DNA of 64,000 nt from JAWMQL01 sp033283165 (GTDB taxonomy: Bacteria > Pseudomonadota > Gammaproteobacteria > Pseudomonadales > Halieaceae), in assembly GCA_033283165.1 (NCBI GenBank), contig JAWMQL010000006.1, forward strand, positions 186,001-250,000, read 5' to 3'. A program made the translations under genes and the position numbers. Positions 42,620 through 50,733 of the stretch are shown here, one piece after another. A model generated the notes under the pieces. That model did not search any database, was not told the origin of the DNA, and was given only the letters and a program-made list of their open reading frames with translations. Position 1 is the stretch's first letter; the number at the start of each line of letters is the position of its first letter.

Positions 42620-43837
42620 CTAACCCAGCCCCATGGCGTGGCGCATCAGTTGCTGCTTGACCGGGCCCAGGCGGCCCACCAGGTCCATGCCGGCATTGCG
42701 CAGGAAGCGCAGCGGCAGGGCGTCCTCCTCGAACAGGCGCTTGAAACCGTCCATGGCAGCCATCATCAGCAGGTTCTCGCCCTTGCGCCGGCGCTGGTAC
42801 CGGCGCAGCACCTCCAGCCGCCCGGGATTCAGGCCCTGCCCCAGGGCCCAGACCACCTCCTCGGCCAGGGCCGCCACGTCCTGCAGGCCGAGATTGATGC
42901 CCTGCCCCGCCAGCGGGTGGATAGTGTGCGCGGCGTCGGCTATCAGCGCCACACCGGGCTGGACATAATCCACCGCGTGCCGCTGGCGCAGGGGAAAGGC
43001 AAACCGCGGGGTGGCCGCCAGGACCCGCCCCAGGCGCTGCTCGAAAGCCTCTCCCAGGGCGCTGCAGAAGGCCGCCTCGTCCAGCCCCAGCAACTCCTCG
43101 GCCCGCGCCTCCGGTACCGACCAGACAATGGAACAGAACTGCCCGTCCCCGGGCAGGGGCAGGAACGCGAGCGGCCCGCTGGGCAGAAAACGCTGCCAGG
43201 CAGTGGCCTGATGAGCGTGCTCGGTCTGTACCGTGCAGACCAGCGCCCGGTGCCCGTAGTCCCACTCCCGGGTTTCGAAGCCGAGCATCTGGCGCAGCGG
43301 CGACATGGCCCCGTCTGCGGCGACCACCAGGTCTGCCCGCAACTGGTCGCCGCCTTCCCCTGCCAGTGTCAGCTGCATGGCGCCGTCTGCGCCGCGGTCG
43401 CAGGCGGCCACACGGGCCGGACTGAGCAGGACCACGTCCGTCGCCGCCCGGACCCGGTCCAGCAGGGCCTTGACCACCACCCGGTTCTCCACGATGTAAC
43501 CCAGTTCCGGGCGCTGCACCTCTGCCGCGTCGAACTCGATCAATCCGGTGCCTTCCGCGTCCCACACTGTCATGTGGGTATAGGGGCAGGCCCGGTACCC
43601 GGTAATCGCCGACCAACAGTCCACTGCCTCCAGCAGCGCCCGCGACCTGGGAGTCAGGGCGCTCACCCGGCTGTCGAAACTGTCCAGGCCTCCCGGCGGG
43701 GGCAGGTCCCGGTCAACCAGGTCCTGCGCCTCTACCAGAGCCAGCCTGAGACCCCGGCCGGCCAGGCTGGCGGCCAGGGCAGTCCCCGCGATACCGGAAC
43801 CGACAATCACCAGGTCGAAGCCACGCGACTCAACCAT
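42620..43837 (-). CDS. UbiH/UbiF/VisC/COQ6 family FAD hydroxylase (UbiI/UbiF-like)
   Basis: A 405-residue flavoprotein monooxygenase that hydroxylates a ubiquinone precursor. The FAD motif is LVIVGSGIAGTALAASLAGRG. A second FAD signature occurs near GVALIADAAHTIHPLAGQGINLGLQDV, and RALVCTVQTEH is a family block. The location directly after ubiH corresponds to E. coli ubiI (visC). The exact hydroxylation position cannot be told from sequence. ATG 43837 was chosen; the gene overlaps the ubiH stop by 8 nt. Confidence 0.92.
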   Translation of the reverse strand: MVESRGFDLVIVGSGIAGTALAASLAGRGLRLALVEAQDLVDRDLPPPGGLDSFDSRVSALTPRSRALLEAVDCWSAITGYRACPYTHMTVWDAEGTGLIEFDAAEVQRPELGYIVENRVVVKALLDRVRAATDVVLLSPARVAACDRGADGAMQLTLAGEGGDQLRADLVVAADGAMSPLRQMLGFETREWDYGHRALVCTVQTEHAHQATAWQRFLPSGPLAFLPLPGDGQFCSIVWSVPEARAEELLGLDEAAFCSALGEAFEQRLGRVLAATPRFAFPLRQRHAVDYVQPGVALIADAAHTIHPLAGQGINLGLQDVAALAEEVVWALGQGLNPGRLEVLRRYQRRRKGENLLMMAAMDGFKRLFEEDALPLRFLRNAGMDLVGRLGPVKQQLMRHAMGLG

Positions 43838-45083
43838 GGGCCCGGTCCTCCTCCGGCAGATCAGCCATCCCCGCCGCCATCCGCACAAACTCGCGCTTCA
43901 GGGGGGCGATCACGTCCAGTCCGGACAGGGCCAGGTCGCGGGCCAGACCCAGCACCGGATCGCCGTGCATGAAGAGCCCCGGCAGGGCATCGCTGAAGCC
44001 GATCGTGCGGCGCTGGTCCGCGGCCTGTTGCCGCTGGTAGCGGCCCAGTACTGCCAGGTCGCCGTATTCCTCTCCCGCCTCCCGGGCCGCGGCCAGCACC
44101 CGCGCCAGGCTGGCGACGTCGCGCAGGGCCAGGTTGAAACCCTGGCCGGCCACGGGGTGCAGGGCGTGGGCGGCATTGCCCATCACCACCGCGCCCTGCC
44201 GCACCTGCTCCTCACTCCGGACCAGGGCCAGGGGGTAGCTGTGGCGCTCGCCCACCCTGGTCAACCGACCCAGGCGATATCCGAATACCTGTTGCAGTTC
44301 GGCCAGGAACTCCGCCTCCGGGCACTGCTGCAGCTGCTCCGCGCGATCCGTAGGCAGGGTCCAGACCAGCGCGCTGCGGCTGTCCCCCGCTGCCGGCAGC
44401 AGTGGCAGCATGGCCACCGGCCCGGTGTCGGTAAAACGCTCGAACGCTCGCCCCTGGTGGGGCCGGGCCGACCCCACGTTGGCAATCAGCGCACTCTGGC
44501 GATAGGGCTTTTCCGCCACCGCCACGCCGAGTTGCTGGCGCAGGTTTGATGCCGCCCCGTCCGCAACCACCAGCAGACTGGTGTGCAGGCGGGCCGGCCC
44601 GTCGCCCTCCAGTTGCAGACTCAGCCCGTCCTCGCCCGGAGTCGCCACCACCACCCGCGCGGGGTTTATCGCCTCCACCTTGCCGCTGGCGTGCAGGGCC
44701 TGGACCAGCACGTTGCCCAGCCAGGCGTTCTCCACCACGTAACCCAGCGCCGGCCAGCCGTAATCAGCCGCCCGCAACAGTGAGCTGCCAAACCGTCCCC
44801 GGCTGGAGACATGAATCGTGTCGATGGGGCAGAGCCATTGCTCCAGTTGGGTCCACAGGTCCAACTCCCGGTAGATGACCCGGCTGCTGTAGCTCAGGGC
44901 AGTGGACCTGGCATCAAACGCCGGGTGGTATTCCGGCCTGCCTCCCTCCCTGGCGCCCGGCAGGGGGAAACCCTCGACCAGGGTCAGGCGGGTTCCGGCG
45001 GGCAGTTGCCTGGCCAGTTCCAGGGCCAGGCTGATTCCCACCATGCCGCCGCCGGCTATGACGATATCGCGACGTTCGGTCAT
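43830..45083 (-). CDS. ubiH: 2-octaprenyl-6-methoxyphenol hydroxylase
   Basis: A 417-residue FAD monooxygenase of ubiquinone biosynthesis, acting on the peripheral inner membrane in the Ubi complex. FAD motif DIVIAGGGMVGISLALELARQ; HVSSRGRFGSS; ANVGSARPHQGRAFERFTDTGPVAMLPL; VVMGNAAHALHPVAGQGFNLALRD. These match E. coli UbiH closely (VHVSDRGH, AHEGRAFERFT). The pepP gene ends 4 nt upstream, so pepP-ubiH-ubiI are one operon, as in E. coli. Confidence 0.94.
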   Translation of the reverse strand: MTERRDIVIAGGGMVGISLALELARQLPAGTRLTLVEGFPLPGAREGGRPEYHPAFDARSTALSYSSRVIYRELDLWTQLEQWLCPIDTIHVSSRGRFGSSLLRAADYGWPALGYVVENAWLGNVLVQALHASGKVEAINPARVVVATPGEDGLSLQLEGDGPARLHTSLLVVADGAASNLRQQLGVAVAEKPYRQSALIANVGSARPHQGRAFERFTDTGPVAMLPLLPAAGDSRSALVWTLPTDRAEQLQQCPEAEFLAELQQVFGYRLGRLTRVGERHSYPLALVRSEEQVRQGAVVMGNAAHALHPVAGQGFNLALRDVASLARVLAAAREAGEEYGDLAVLGRYQRQQAADQRRTIGFSDALPGLFMHGDPVLGLARDLALSGLDVIAPLKREFVRMAAGMADLPEEDRAHG

Positions 45084-45087
45084 CCGC

Positions 45088-46401
45088 TCACGAGGCCATC
45101 AGGGCCTCGATCTCCTCGGGCTCTCTCGGGACGCCCTCGTTCAGGATGCGATAACCCTCTGGCGTCACAACCACGTCATCCTCTATGCGAACCGCGATAC
45201 CACGCCACTTTTTCGCCACCCTGGTGTTATCGGGGGCGATATAAATACCGGGTTCCACGGTCAGTACCATGCCGGTCTCAAGCTGGCGCCATTCGCCACC
45301 CACCTGGTAGTCGCCTACATCGTGCACATCCAGGCCCAGCCAGTGACCCGCGCGATGCATGTAGAAGTCGCGGTAGGCACCTTTCTTGATCAGGTTGGAC
45401 ACCCGGCCCCTGAGCAGCCCCAGCGCAACCAGTCCCGAGGTGATAACCTCCACCGTGGCATCGTGTGGCTGATTCCAGTGATTGCCCGACCGGATCTGCT
45501 CCAGGGCGGCCCCGTGGGCCTTCAGTACCAGCTCGTAAATAGCCCGTTGCGCGGGGCTGAAGCGGCCGTTGACCGGAAAGGTGCGGGTGACATCCGAGGC
45601 GTAGTTATCCAGCTCGCAACCGGCATCGATCAGCACCAGGTCGCCGTCTTTCAGTTTCGCGCTGTTCTCGATGTAGTGCAGTACGCAACCGTTGGCACCG
45701 CCGGCAACGATGCTGGCGTAGGCCGGGTAACGGGCACCGGCCAGTGCGAACTCGTGCTCCAGTTCCGCCTGCAGCTGGTACTCGAACCGCCCCGGCTTGC
45801 AATAGCGCATGGCGCGGCAATGGGCGCGGGCGCTGATGGTCCCCGCCCGGCGCATCAGGCGCTGCTCGGCAGCGCTCTTGACCAGACGCAGGTCGTGCAG
45901 CATATGGTCGAGGTCGGTGAACTCGCCGGGAGGCACCGCCCCGGTGGCTACCTTGCTGCGAATGCTGTTCACCCAGGCCATGATCTGCTGGTCGAACTCG
46001 CTGCTGCGACCCATGGAGTAATAGACCCGCTCCCGCCCCTCGATCAGGCCGGGCAGGATGTCGTCAATGTCGCCAATGGGAAAGGCATCGTCCGCCTTGT
46101 AGTCGCTGCAGGCGCCCTCGGGGCCGGCCCGAAAGCCGTCCCACTGCTCCCGCGTCGGGTCCTTGTCGCGGCAGAACATCACGTACTGCCCATGGCGCCG
46201 GCCGGGAATCAGGACCAGCACCGCGTCCGGCTCCTCGAACCCACTCAGGTAGTAAAAATCGCTGTCCTGGCGGAAAGGGAAATGGGTGTCGCGGTTGCGC
46301 ACCACTTCCCGGGCGGAGGGAATGATGGCAATGCTGTTGGCCTCCATCAGGCCCATCAGGTGTTTGCGCCGGCGCGCGTACTCGGCCTTACTGATCGTCA
46401 T
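45088..46401 (-). CDS. pepP: Xaa-Pro aminopeptidase
   Basis: Releases an N-terminal residue next to proline, using a dinuclear metal site of the pita-bread fold. The 437-residue protein begins EYARRRKHLMGLMEANSIAIIPSA. Metal ligands: two Asp in LVLIDAGCELDNYASDVTRTFPVNG, His in HRAGHWLGLDVHDVG, Glu in TVEPGIYI and Glu in GIAVRIEDDVVVT. All are present. It lies 62 nt downstream of the ygfB-like gene and 4 nt upstream of ubiH. Confidence 0.96.
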   Translation of the reverse strand: MTISKAEYARRRKHLMGLMEANSIAIIPSAREVVRNRDTHFPFRQDSDFYYLSGFEEPDAVLVLIPGRRHGQYVMFCRDKDPTREQWDGFRAGPEGACSDYKADDAFPIGDIDDILPGLIEGRERVYYSMGRSSEFDQQIMAWVNSIRSKVATGAVPPGEFTDLDHMLHDLRLVKSAAEQRLMRRAGTISARAHCRAMRYCKPGRFEYQLQAELEHEFALAGARYPAYASIVAGGANGCVLHYIENSAKLKDGDLVLIDAGCELDNYASDVTRTFPVNGRFSPAQRAIYELVLKAHGAALEQIRSGNHWNQPHDATVEVITSGLVALGLLRGRVSNLIKKGAYRDFYMHRAGHWLGLDVHDVGDYQVGGEWRQLETGMVLTVEPGIYIAPDNTRVAKKWRGIAVRIEDDVVVTPEGYRILNEGVPREPEEIEALMAS

Positions 46402-46463
46402 GGGGCGGGGTGAACGACTCTATGCTTGGTGACAGGCGGCAGAAGATACCACGGCTGGCGTGC

Positions 46464-47126
46464 TCAGTGCAGTGCAGGGCCGCTCCCGGCCGGGCCTCCC
46501 GCGGCCCGGCCTGGCTCGGCCCGGCTGTCGAGATAGACATTGAGTGCGGCAAAGCGCAGGTATTCGAGGATTTCCATATAGCTCCGCTCCTGATCCTCAT
46601 CCTCCTCATCGTCCCCGACCACCGCTTCGGCGATAGCGGCAAAGTCCCCCAGGATTTCGGCGCTGTCGCCCGACAGGCCGGTCGGGCCGCGGTCGGTCGG
46701 GCCGCGATCGGTCGGGCCACCCCCGGCAGAGCCAGCGTCGGCCTGGACACTCTCACCCGCGCGCCGCGCGAAACCAGCCAGGAAGCCTCGGCACCAGGCC
46801 GCCAGGGCCCGGGTACGCTCCCCGATGTCGACGTCATCGGCAGGCAACAGGGGATAGAAGTCGAAATCTTCATCCTCCAACTGCTCCGCTGTCAGCCGGT
46901 GCAGTTCCATCACCAGAGCCGCCAGCTCGCCATGCAGATCGACGTCGAGCAGTTGCGACGCCGCATGCAGGGCGGATTCCGCGTCGCAGTCGCTGTCGCC
47001 GGCCAGCAGGCCCGTCAGGCAGCCGTGCAGCTCCGACGGCGACACCGTGGCCCCAAGTTCCAGCAGGTAGTTGGCCATGGCCTCCACATCGACGCCGACT
47101 TCCTCCTCCCACAGACTGTTGCTCAC
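46464..47126 (-). CDS. ygfB: UPF0149 family protein (YgfB-like) with a repeat insertion
   Basis: A 220-residue cytosolic acidic helical protein. The N-terminal block (AMANYLLELGATVSPSELHGCLTGLLAG) and the C-terminal EILEYLRFAALNVYLD are family-typical. About 25 residues are inserted near 130-155 (SAGGGPTDRGPTDRGPTGLSG), where the family has a short linker. The DNA shows three 15-bp units at 46680-46724. The position beside pepP and divergent from zapA matches E. coli ygfB. In Pseudomonas a homologue affects beta-lactam and AmpDh3 control; the role here is unknown. Confidence 0.9.
   Translation of the reverse strand: MSNSLWEEEVGVDVEAMANYLLELGATVSPSELHGCLTGLLAGDSDCDAESALHAASQLLDVDLHGELAALVMELHRLTAEQLEDEDFDFYPLLPADDVDIGERTRALAAWCRGFLAGFARRAGESVQADAGSAGGGPTDRGPTDRGPTGLSGDSAEILGDFAAIAEAVVGDDEEDEDQERSYMEILEYLRFAALNVYLDSRAEPGRAAGGPAGSGPALH
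46680..46724. repeat. 15-bp tandem repeat in ygfB
   Basis: Three units of about 15 bp, GGTCGGGCCGCGGTC type (46680-46694, 46695-46709, 46710-46724). The first two differ by one base and the third shares only the first nine bases. The length keeps the frame, so copy-number changes would add or remove five residues (GPTDR). Confidence 0.85.
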
Positions 47127-47217
47127 GCTTCACCCTCCGCGGCGGTGTCGCCGTCAAACTTACACTGTTATCTGCAAAATCCATGGCAGGCTATTGATAT
47201 CTCAGGAATTTGCCTCG

Positions 47218-47246
47218 TTGACCTGATGACATGGCAGCTCTATAGT
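47218..47246 (+). promoter_or_regulatory. sigma-70 promoter of the zapB-like/zapA operon
   Basis: TTGACC (47218-47223), a 17-nt spacer, and TATAGT (47241-47246), 33 nt before the ATG at 47279. Both boxes match the consensus in five or four of six positions. A promoter for the divergent ygfB-pepP-ubi operon should also be in this 152-nt gap, but I could not pick it out. Confidence 0.7.
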
Positions 47247-47278
47247 AGGCCCACAAAGACCTGGGCAAGTATAACCGG

Positions 47279-47482
47279 ATGGCAGAAGACCAACTCAAGT
47301 CACTCGAGAATAAAATCGACGAGTTGATCGCATTGTGCAGCGAACTCAATCGCGAAAACCAGATGCTCAAGGCCAAAAGCGCCGACTGGCAGCGGGAGCG
47401 ACAAACCCTCATCGATAAAAACGAACTGGCGCGGTCCAAGGTGGAAGCCATGATCGACCGTCTGCGCGCCCTGGAGTCCTAG
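47279..47482 (+). CDS. TIGR02449 family protein (ZapB-like coiled coil)
   Basis: A 67-residue protein, almost entirely one coiled coil: LKSLENKIDELIALCSELNRENQMLKAKSADWQRERQTLIDKNELARSKVEAMIDRLRALES. Heptad hydrophobics (L, I, L, L) are regular. Such small proteins occur directly upstream of zapA in many gammaproteobacteria and probably act at the division ring. One base separates its TAG from the zapA GTG, so they are coupled. Confidence 0.88.
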   Translation: MAEDQLKSLENKIDELIALCSELNRENQMLKAKSADWQRERQTLIDKNELARSKVEAMIDRLRALES

Positions 47483-47483
47483 C

Positions 47484-47831
47484 GTGTCCCAGCCAAACAC
47501 CGTGAGTGTGAATATCCTCGACAAGGAATACCAGGTAGCCTGCCCGGCAGAACAGGAGGACGCCCTGCGCGCCTCGGCTCGCTACCTGGACAAGCAGATG
47601 CGGGATATTCGCGACAGCGGCAAGGTGATCGGGCTGGAGCGGATCGCCGTCATGGCGGCACTCAATATCAGTCACGAACTGCTCCGGGCCTCTGAGGCGG
47701 GCGCTCCGGTACCCGCCCCGAATACCCCGGAACTCAGCCTCACCGAGGTGCCGAACGACAACGAATTGCGTGGCCTGAATCGCAAGCTCGACGACGCCCT
47801 GTACTCCCTGCGGCAACTGGAAATCAGCTGA
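47484..47831 (+). CDS. zapA: cell division protein ZapA
   Basis: A 115-residue FtsZ-ring stabiliser. Head domain VSVNILDKEYQVACPAEQEDALRASARYLDKQMRDI, then helix ERIAVMAALNISHELLRA and a C-terminal coiled-coil region (NELRGLNRKLDDALYSLRQLE). The GTG start follows the TAG of the upstream gene by one base. The order zapA-6S RNA-fau downstream is the conserved gammaproteobacterial arrangement. Confidence 0.95.
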   Translation: MSQPNTVSVNILDKEYQVACPAEQEDALRASARYLDKQMRDIRDSGKVIGLERIAVMAALNISHELLRASEAGAPVPAPNTPELSLTEVPNDNELRGLNRKLDDALYSLRQLEIS

Positions 47832-47857
47832 TCACCCCTTTTCGATTCCCGCTGGGG

Positions 47858-47863
47858 TATAAT
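47858..47863 (+). promoter_or_regulatory. -10 box of the 6S RNA promoter
   Basis: TATAAT in the context GGGGTATAATCC, 7 nt before the inferred 5' end of 6S RNA. The -35 region is poor (CCCCTT near 47835), suggesting reliance on the strong -10. Confidence 0.6.
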
Positions 47864-47869
47864 CCTCCC

Positions 47870-48050
47870 CGGGTCCCTGGCGTATGCGCCAGACAGCCAG
47901 TCCTCGAGCCGATAACGTAGTAACCGGAGGTTTCGCGTTACTGTAGGTGTGCAAGTCCGGCATGACCGGAAAGCCTGATACGGTACAGGAACCGCCACCT
48001 TGAACCATCGGGTTCAAGGGCAACACTGTCAGCGGTATGCCGGGAATCCA
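47870..48050 (+). ncRNA. ssrS: 6S RNA
   Basis: 6S RNA binds the RNA polymerase sigma-70 holoenzyme and adjusts transcription in stationary phase. It is found here by position between zapA and fau. Conserved segments are AGCCAGTCC-CGAGCCGATA near 47895 and ACCTTGAACCATCGGGTTCAAGGG near 48000. The last contains the CTTGAACC/GGTTCAAG hairpin. The two ends (TCCCTGGCGTATGC and GCGGTATGCCGGGA) pair imperfectly as the closing stem. Size about 180 nt, as usual. The central bubble arms were judged by eye, so ends may shift by some bases. Confidence 0.9.
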
Positions 48051-48060
48051 ACTATTCACC

Positions 48061-48693
48061 ATGCGCCAGCAAGAGAAACAGGCACTGCGCCAGGCGATAC
48101 GCCAGCAACGCAAGTCACTCAGCGAGGAGCAGCGGCAGGCGGCCGCTGAGCACGCCGCAACTCACCTGGGCACCCTGCCTGGCTGGGCGCAGGCTTCCTC
48201 GGCCGGGCTGTATCTGCCAGCTGATGGCGAAATGCCCACCAGCGCCATCAGCGCCATCGCCCGCGAACGGCACCTTGCACTGTACCTGCCGGTGCTGTCC
48301 GGACAGCGGCTGATATTCCGCCAGTGGCTGGCGGATCATGAACTGACAGCCAATCGCTACGGCATCCCGGAACCGGGCCCGGACGCTCGGGAGCGACCCC
48401 CGGGCGCACTGGATATCCTGCTGATGCCGCTGGTGGCCTGGGATCGCGCAGGCAACCGGCTCGGCATGGGCGGAGGCTACTACGATCGCAGCCTGGCAGA
48501 GACGACAGCCGGGCCAATGGGTGAATCCCATGAGGAAGTGCCCCCCCCTGACACGGGCCGCCCTCACGGCGGCCGCCCACTGTTAGTGGGCCTGGCCTAC
48601 GCCTTCCAGGAAGTGGCCGCGGTACCGCGGGACGACTGGGATATCAGCCTGGACTACGTCCTGACCGAACGGGAATTGTACCGGGTCGCGTGA
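48061..48693 (+). CDS. fau: 5-formyltetrahydrofolate cyclo-ligase, with an in-frame insertion
   Basis: Converts 5-formyltetrahydrofolate and ATP to methenyltetrahydrofolate. The 210-residue protein has ALRQAIRQQRKSLSEEQRQAAAEHAA, YLPADGEMPT, RYGIPEP, LLMPLVAWDRAGNRLGMGGGYYDRSLA and WDISLDYVLTER. After the GGGYYDR motif about 20 extra residues occur (AGPMGESHEEVPPPDTGRPH), where relatives run directly to a VG-A segment. The ATG 48061 is used because the upstream reading 48037 starts inside 6S RNA. Cotranscription with ssrS is typical of this locus. Confidence 0.93.
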   Translation: MRQQEKQALRQAIRQQRKSLSEEQRQAAAEHAATHLGTLPGWAQASSAGLYLPADGEMPTSAISAIARERHLALYLPVLSGQRLIFRQWLADHELTANRYGIPEPGPDARERPPGALDILLMPLVAWDRAGNRLGMGGGYYDRSLAETTAGPMGESHEEVPPPDTGRPHGGRPLLVGLAYAFQEVAAVPRDDWDISLDYVLTERELYRVA

Positions 48694-48722
48694 CAGCCCT
48701 GGCGGCCTGCCCGCGGTGCCCT

Positions 48723-48920
48723 TTACTCGACGATGACGCCTGCCTGCAGCGCGGAGGCCGGTGCTGCCACGCTATCGTTGGCGGCCACGGGCAGCATCAG
48801 CGTGATCACCACGCCAAGGCCGAACAGCGCCATCAGAATCAGCATTGGATCCGGTCTGGATTTCACGGTTTTCGTTCTCTCTCGCTTTGTCCCGGGCGTG
48901 AGTCTCTGCGGAGCCATCAC
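48723..48920 (-). CDS. small single-span membrane protein
   Basis: A 65-residue protein: a basic N terminus (LTPGTKRERTKTVKSRPDP) and one membrane span (MLILMALFGLGVVITLMLPVA), then a short tail. This is an inside-positive, N-in pattern. No known family is recognised, but the charge-then-span pattern and lack of frame competition support a real gene. The remaining bases up to the ilvA end (48921-49026) hold only A/T-rich sequence, which may be its promoter. Confidence 0.5.
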   Translation of the reverse strand: MMAPQRLTPGTKRERTKTVKSRPDPMLILMALFGLGVVITLMLPVAANDSVAAPASALQAGVIVE

Positions 48921-49026
48921 CCAGTGTTGATCCGGCGGTGCCGAATATTTTTGTAATTATTTCACACTATTCGCGCTAGGTTAGCCTACGATAGCATCTA
49001 GCACAAGCCCGAAAGCCGCATTTTAT

Positions 49027-50571
49027 CTAGCTTTGTGCGGATTCTCCAGGGACGCTGCCCAGATATAGCTGGTAGGCCCTGTTCCCGGTTTCCTCCCAGT
49101 GCCGGTAGCCGATTCGACCCAGGGCGGCAGCCAGTTCGCGCCGTTCCCGCCTTGGCACCTGCAGGCCCACCAGAATACGTCCGTAGGCTGAGCCGTGATT
49201 GCGGTAGTGGAACATGGAAATATTCCAGCGCTGACCCAGCCCTGACAGGAACTTGAGCAGGGCGCCCGGGCGCTCCGGGAATTCAACCCGGTAAACCACC
49301 TCGTCATCCACCTCGCGGGGGGCGCGGCCACCCACCATGTAGCGGACATGCAACTTGGCCACCTCGTTGTGAGTCAGGTCTTCCGTCGGGTAGTCCTGTG
49401 CCTCCAGATCCCGCAGCAATCCCGACAGGTCGTCACCTCCCGGCACCACCGTGAGGCCAACGAATACCCGGGCCTGCTCGGCGCTGACGTAACGGTAATT
49501 GAACTCGGTGATGTTGCGCCGGCCCAGGGCCGAGCAAAAGCTGCGGAAACTGCCCGGCTGCTCAGGGATGGTGACACTGATGACCGCCTCGCGGTGCTCA
49601 CCGATCTCGGTGCGCTCGGAAATGTAGCGCAGGCGGTCGAAATTGGTATTGGCACCGCTGACGATGGCCAGCAGATTCTGGTCCTGCACCCCGGTTCGCT
49701 CGACGTACTTCTTGAGCCCGGCAAGTGCCAGTGCGCCGGCGGGCTCGGCAATGCCGCGGGTGTCCTCGAAAATATCCTTGATGGCAGCACACATTTCGTC
49801 AGTGGACACGGTGATCACCTCGTCCACCGTGTCGCGGATTACCCGGAAGGTTTCCTTGCCAACCTGGGCCACGGCACAGCCATCGGCGAATAAACCGACC
49901 TCCTTCAGCGTCGCTCGCCGGCCCTTGTCCAGGGCCAGCTTCAGGCACGCGGCATCTTCCGGTTCCACCCCGACCAGGCGGGTCCGGGGCCAGACGTATT
50001 TGACAAAGGCCGCCACCCCGGCCAGCAGCCCGCCGCCGCCCACGGGCACAAACAGCGCGTCCAGCGGCTCCTGCAGCTGGTGCACGATTTCCATCCCCAC
50101 AGTGCCCTGTCCGGCGATAACATCCGGATCGTCGAAAGGATGCACGTAGACCAGCCCCTTCTCCGCCACGACCTGCCGGGCGTGTTCCGCCGCCTCGTCA
50201 AAGGAGTCCCCGTGCAGGACTACCCTGGCGCCGCGATTGCGCACCGCGTCGACCTTGATCTGGGGGGTGGTGCGGGGCATGACGATCGTCGCCTTCACGC
50301 CCATTTTCTGCGCTGCCATGGCCAGGCCCTGGGCATGGTTGCCGGCGGACGCGGCGATCACCCCGCGGTCGCGCTGCTCCTGGCTGAGTTGCGCCATCTT
50401 GTTATAGGCGCCGCGCAGCTTGAACGAGAACACGGGCTGCAGGTCCTCGCGCTTGAGCCATACCCGGTTACCCAGGCGATGGGACATCAGCTGCGCTTCG
50501 TCCACCGGGGTCTCCCGGGCGACATCGTACACACGGGCATCGAGAATACGCTTGATATAGGACTGGGGCAT
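49027..50571 (-). CDS. ilvA: threonine ammonia-lyase, biosynthetic
   Basis: PLP enzyme that deaminates threonine to 2-oxobutyrate, first step of isoleucine synthesis. The 514-residue protein matches E. coli IlvA in length. PLP lysine in PVFSFKLRGAYNKM; glycine loop GGGGLLAGVAAFVK; SGANTNFDRLRYISER. Two C-terminal ACT-like regulatory domains (EAVISVTIPEQPGSF and EVVYRVEFPERPGALLKFLSG) are present, consistent with isoleucine feedback. ATG 50571 was preferred over a TTG at 50595. In its leader a 7-bp hairpin (50622-50640) is seen, of unknown use. Confidence 0.95.
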   Translation of the reverse strand: MPQSYIKRILDARVYDVARETPVDEAQLMSHRLGNRVWLKREDLQPVFSFKLRGAYNKMAQLSQEQRDRGVIAASAGNHAQGLAMAAQKMGVKATIVMPRTTPQIKVDAVRNRGARVVLHGDSFDEAAEHARQVVAEKGLVYVHPFDDPDVIAGQGTVGMEIVHQLQEPLDALFVPVGGGGLLAGVAAFVKYVWPRTRLVGVEPEDAACLKLALDKGRRATLKEVGLFADGCAVAQVGKETFRVIRDTVDEVITVSTDEMCAAIKDIFEDTRGIAEPAGALALAGLKKYVERTGVQDQNLLAIVSGANTNFDRLRYISERTEIGEHREAVISVTIPEQPGSFRSFCSALGRRNITEFNYRYVSAEQARVFVGLTVVPGGDDLSGLLRDLEAQDYPTEDLTHNEVAKLHVRYMVGGRAPREVDDEVVYRVEFPERPGALLKFLSGLGQRWNISMFHYRNHGSAYGRILVGLQVPRRERRELAAALGRIGYRHWEETGNRAYQLYLGSVPGESAQS

Positions 50572-50679
50572 GGCCGAATTCGCGAACTGGGGCAACGGGA
50601 CCGGCCATAGTAAGGGACTTGCCGGGCTTTTTCAGCCCGGGGGTTTGGTATTTTTGGTGAAGCGACCACCCCCCTAACC

Positions 50680-50685
50680 TATAAT
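50680..50685 (+). promoter_or_regulatory. -10 box upstream of rpiA
   Basis: Perfect TATAAT, 48 nt before the rpiA ATG. The best -35 (TTGGTG, 50654-50659) has a long 20-nt spacer, so the promoter may be activator-dependent or weak. Confidence 0.5.
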
Positions 50686-50733
50686 GAGCCACGCCTGCCG
50701 ACAGCACCTGCCGGCCGCCAGCGAGGAGACCGC

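Noticed and set aside
48037..48060. Upstream start for fau at 48037
   Set aside because: It lies within the 3' end of 6S RNA and adds MPGIQLFT, which is not family-like.
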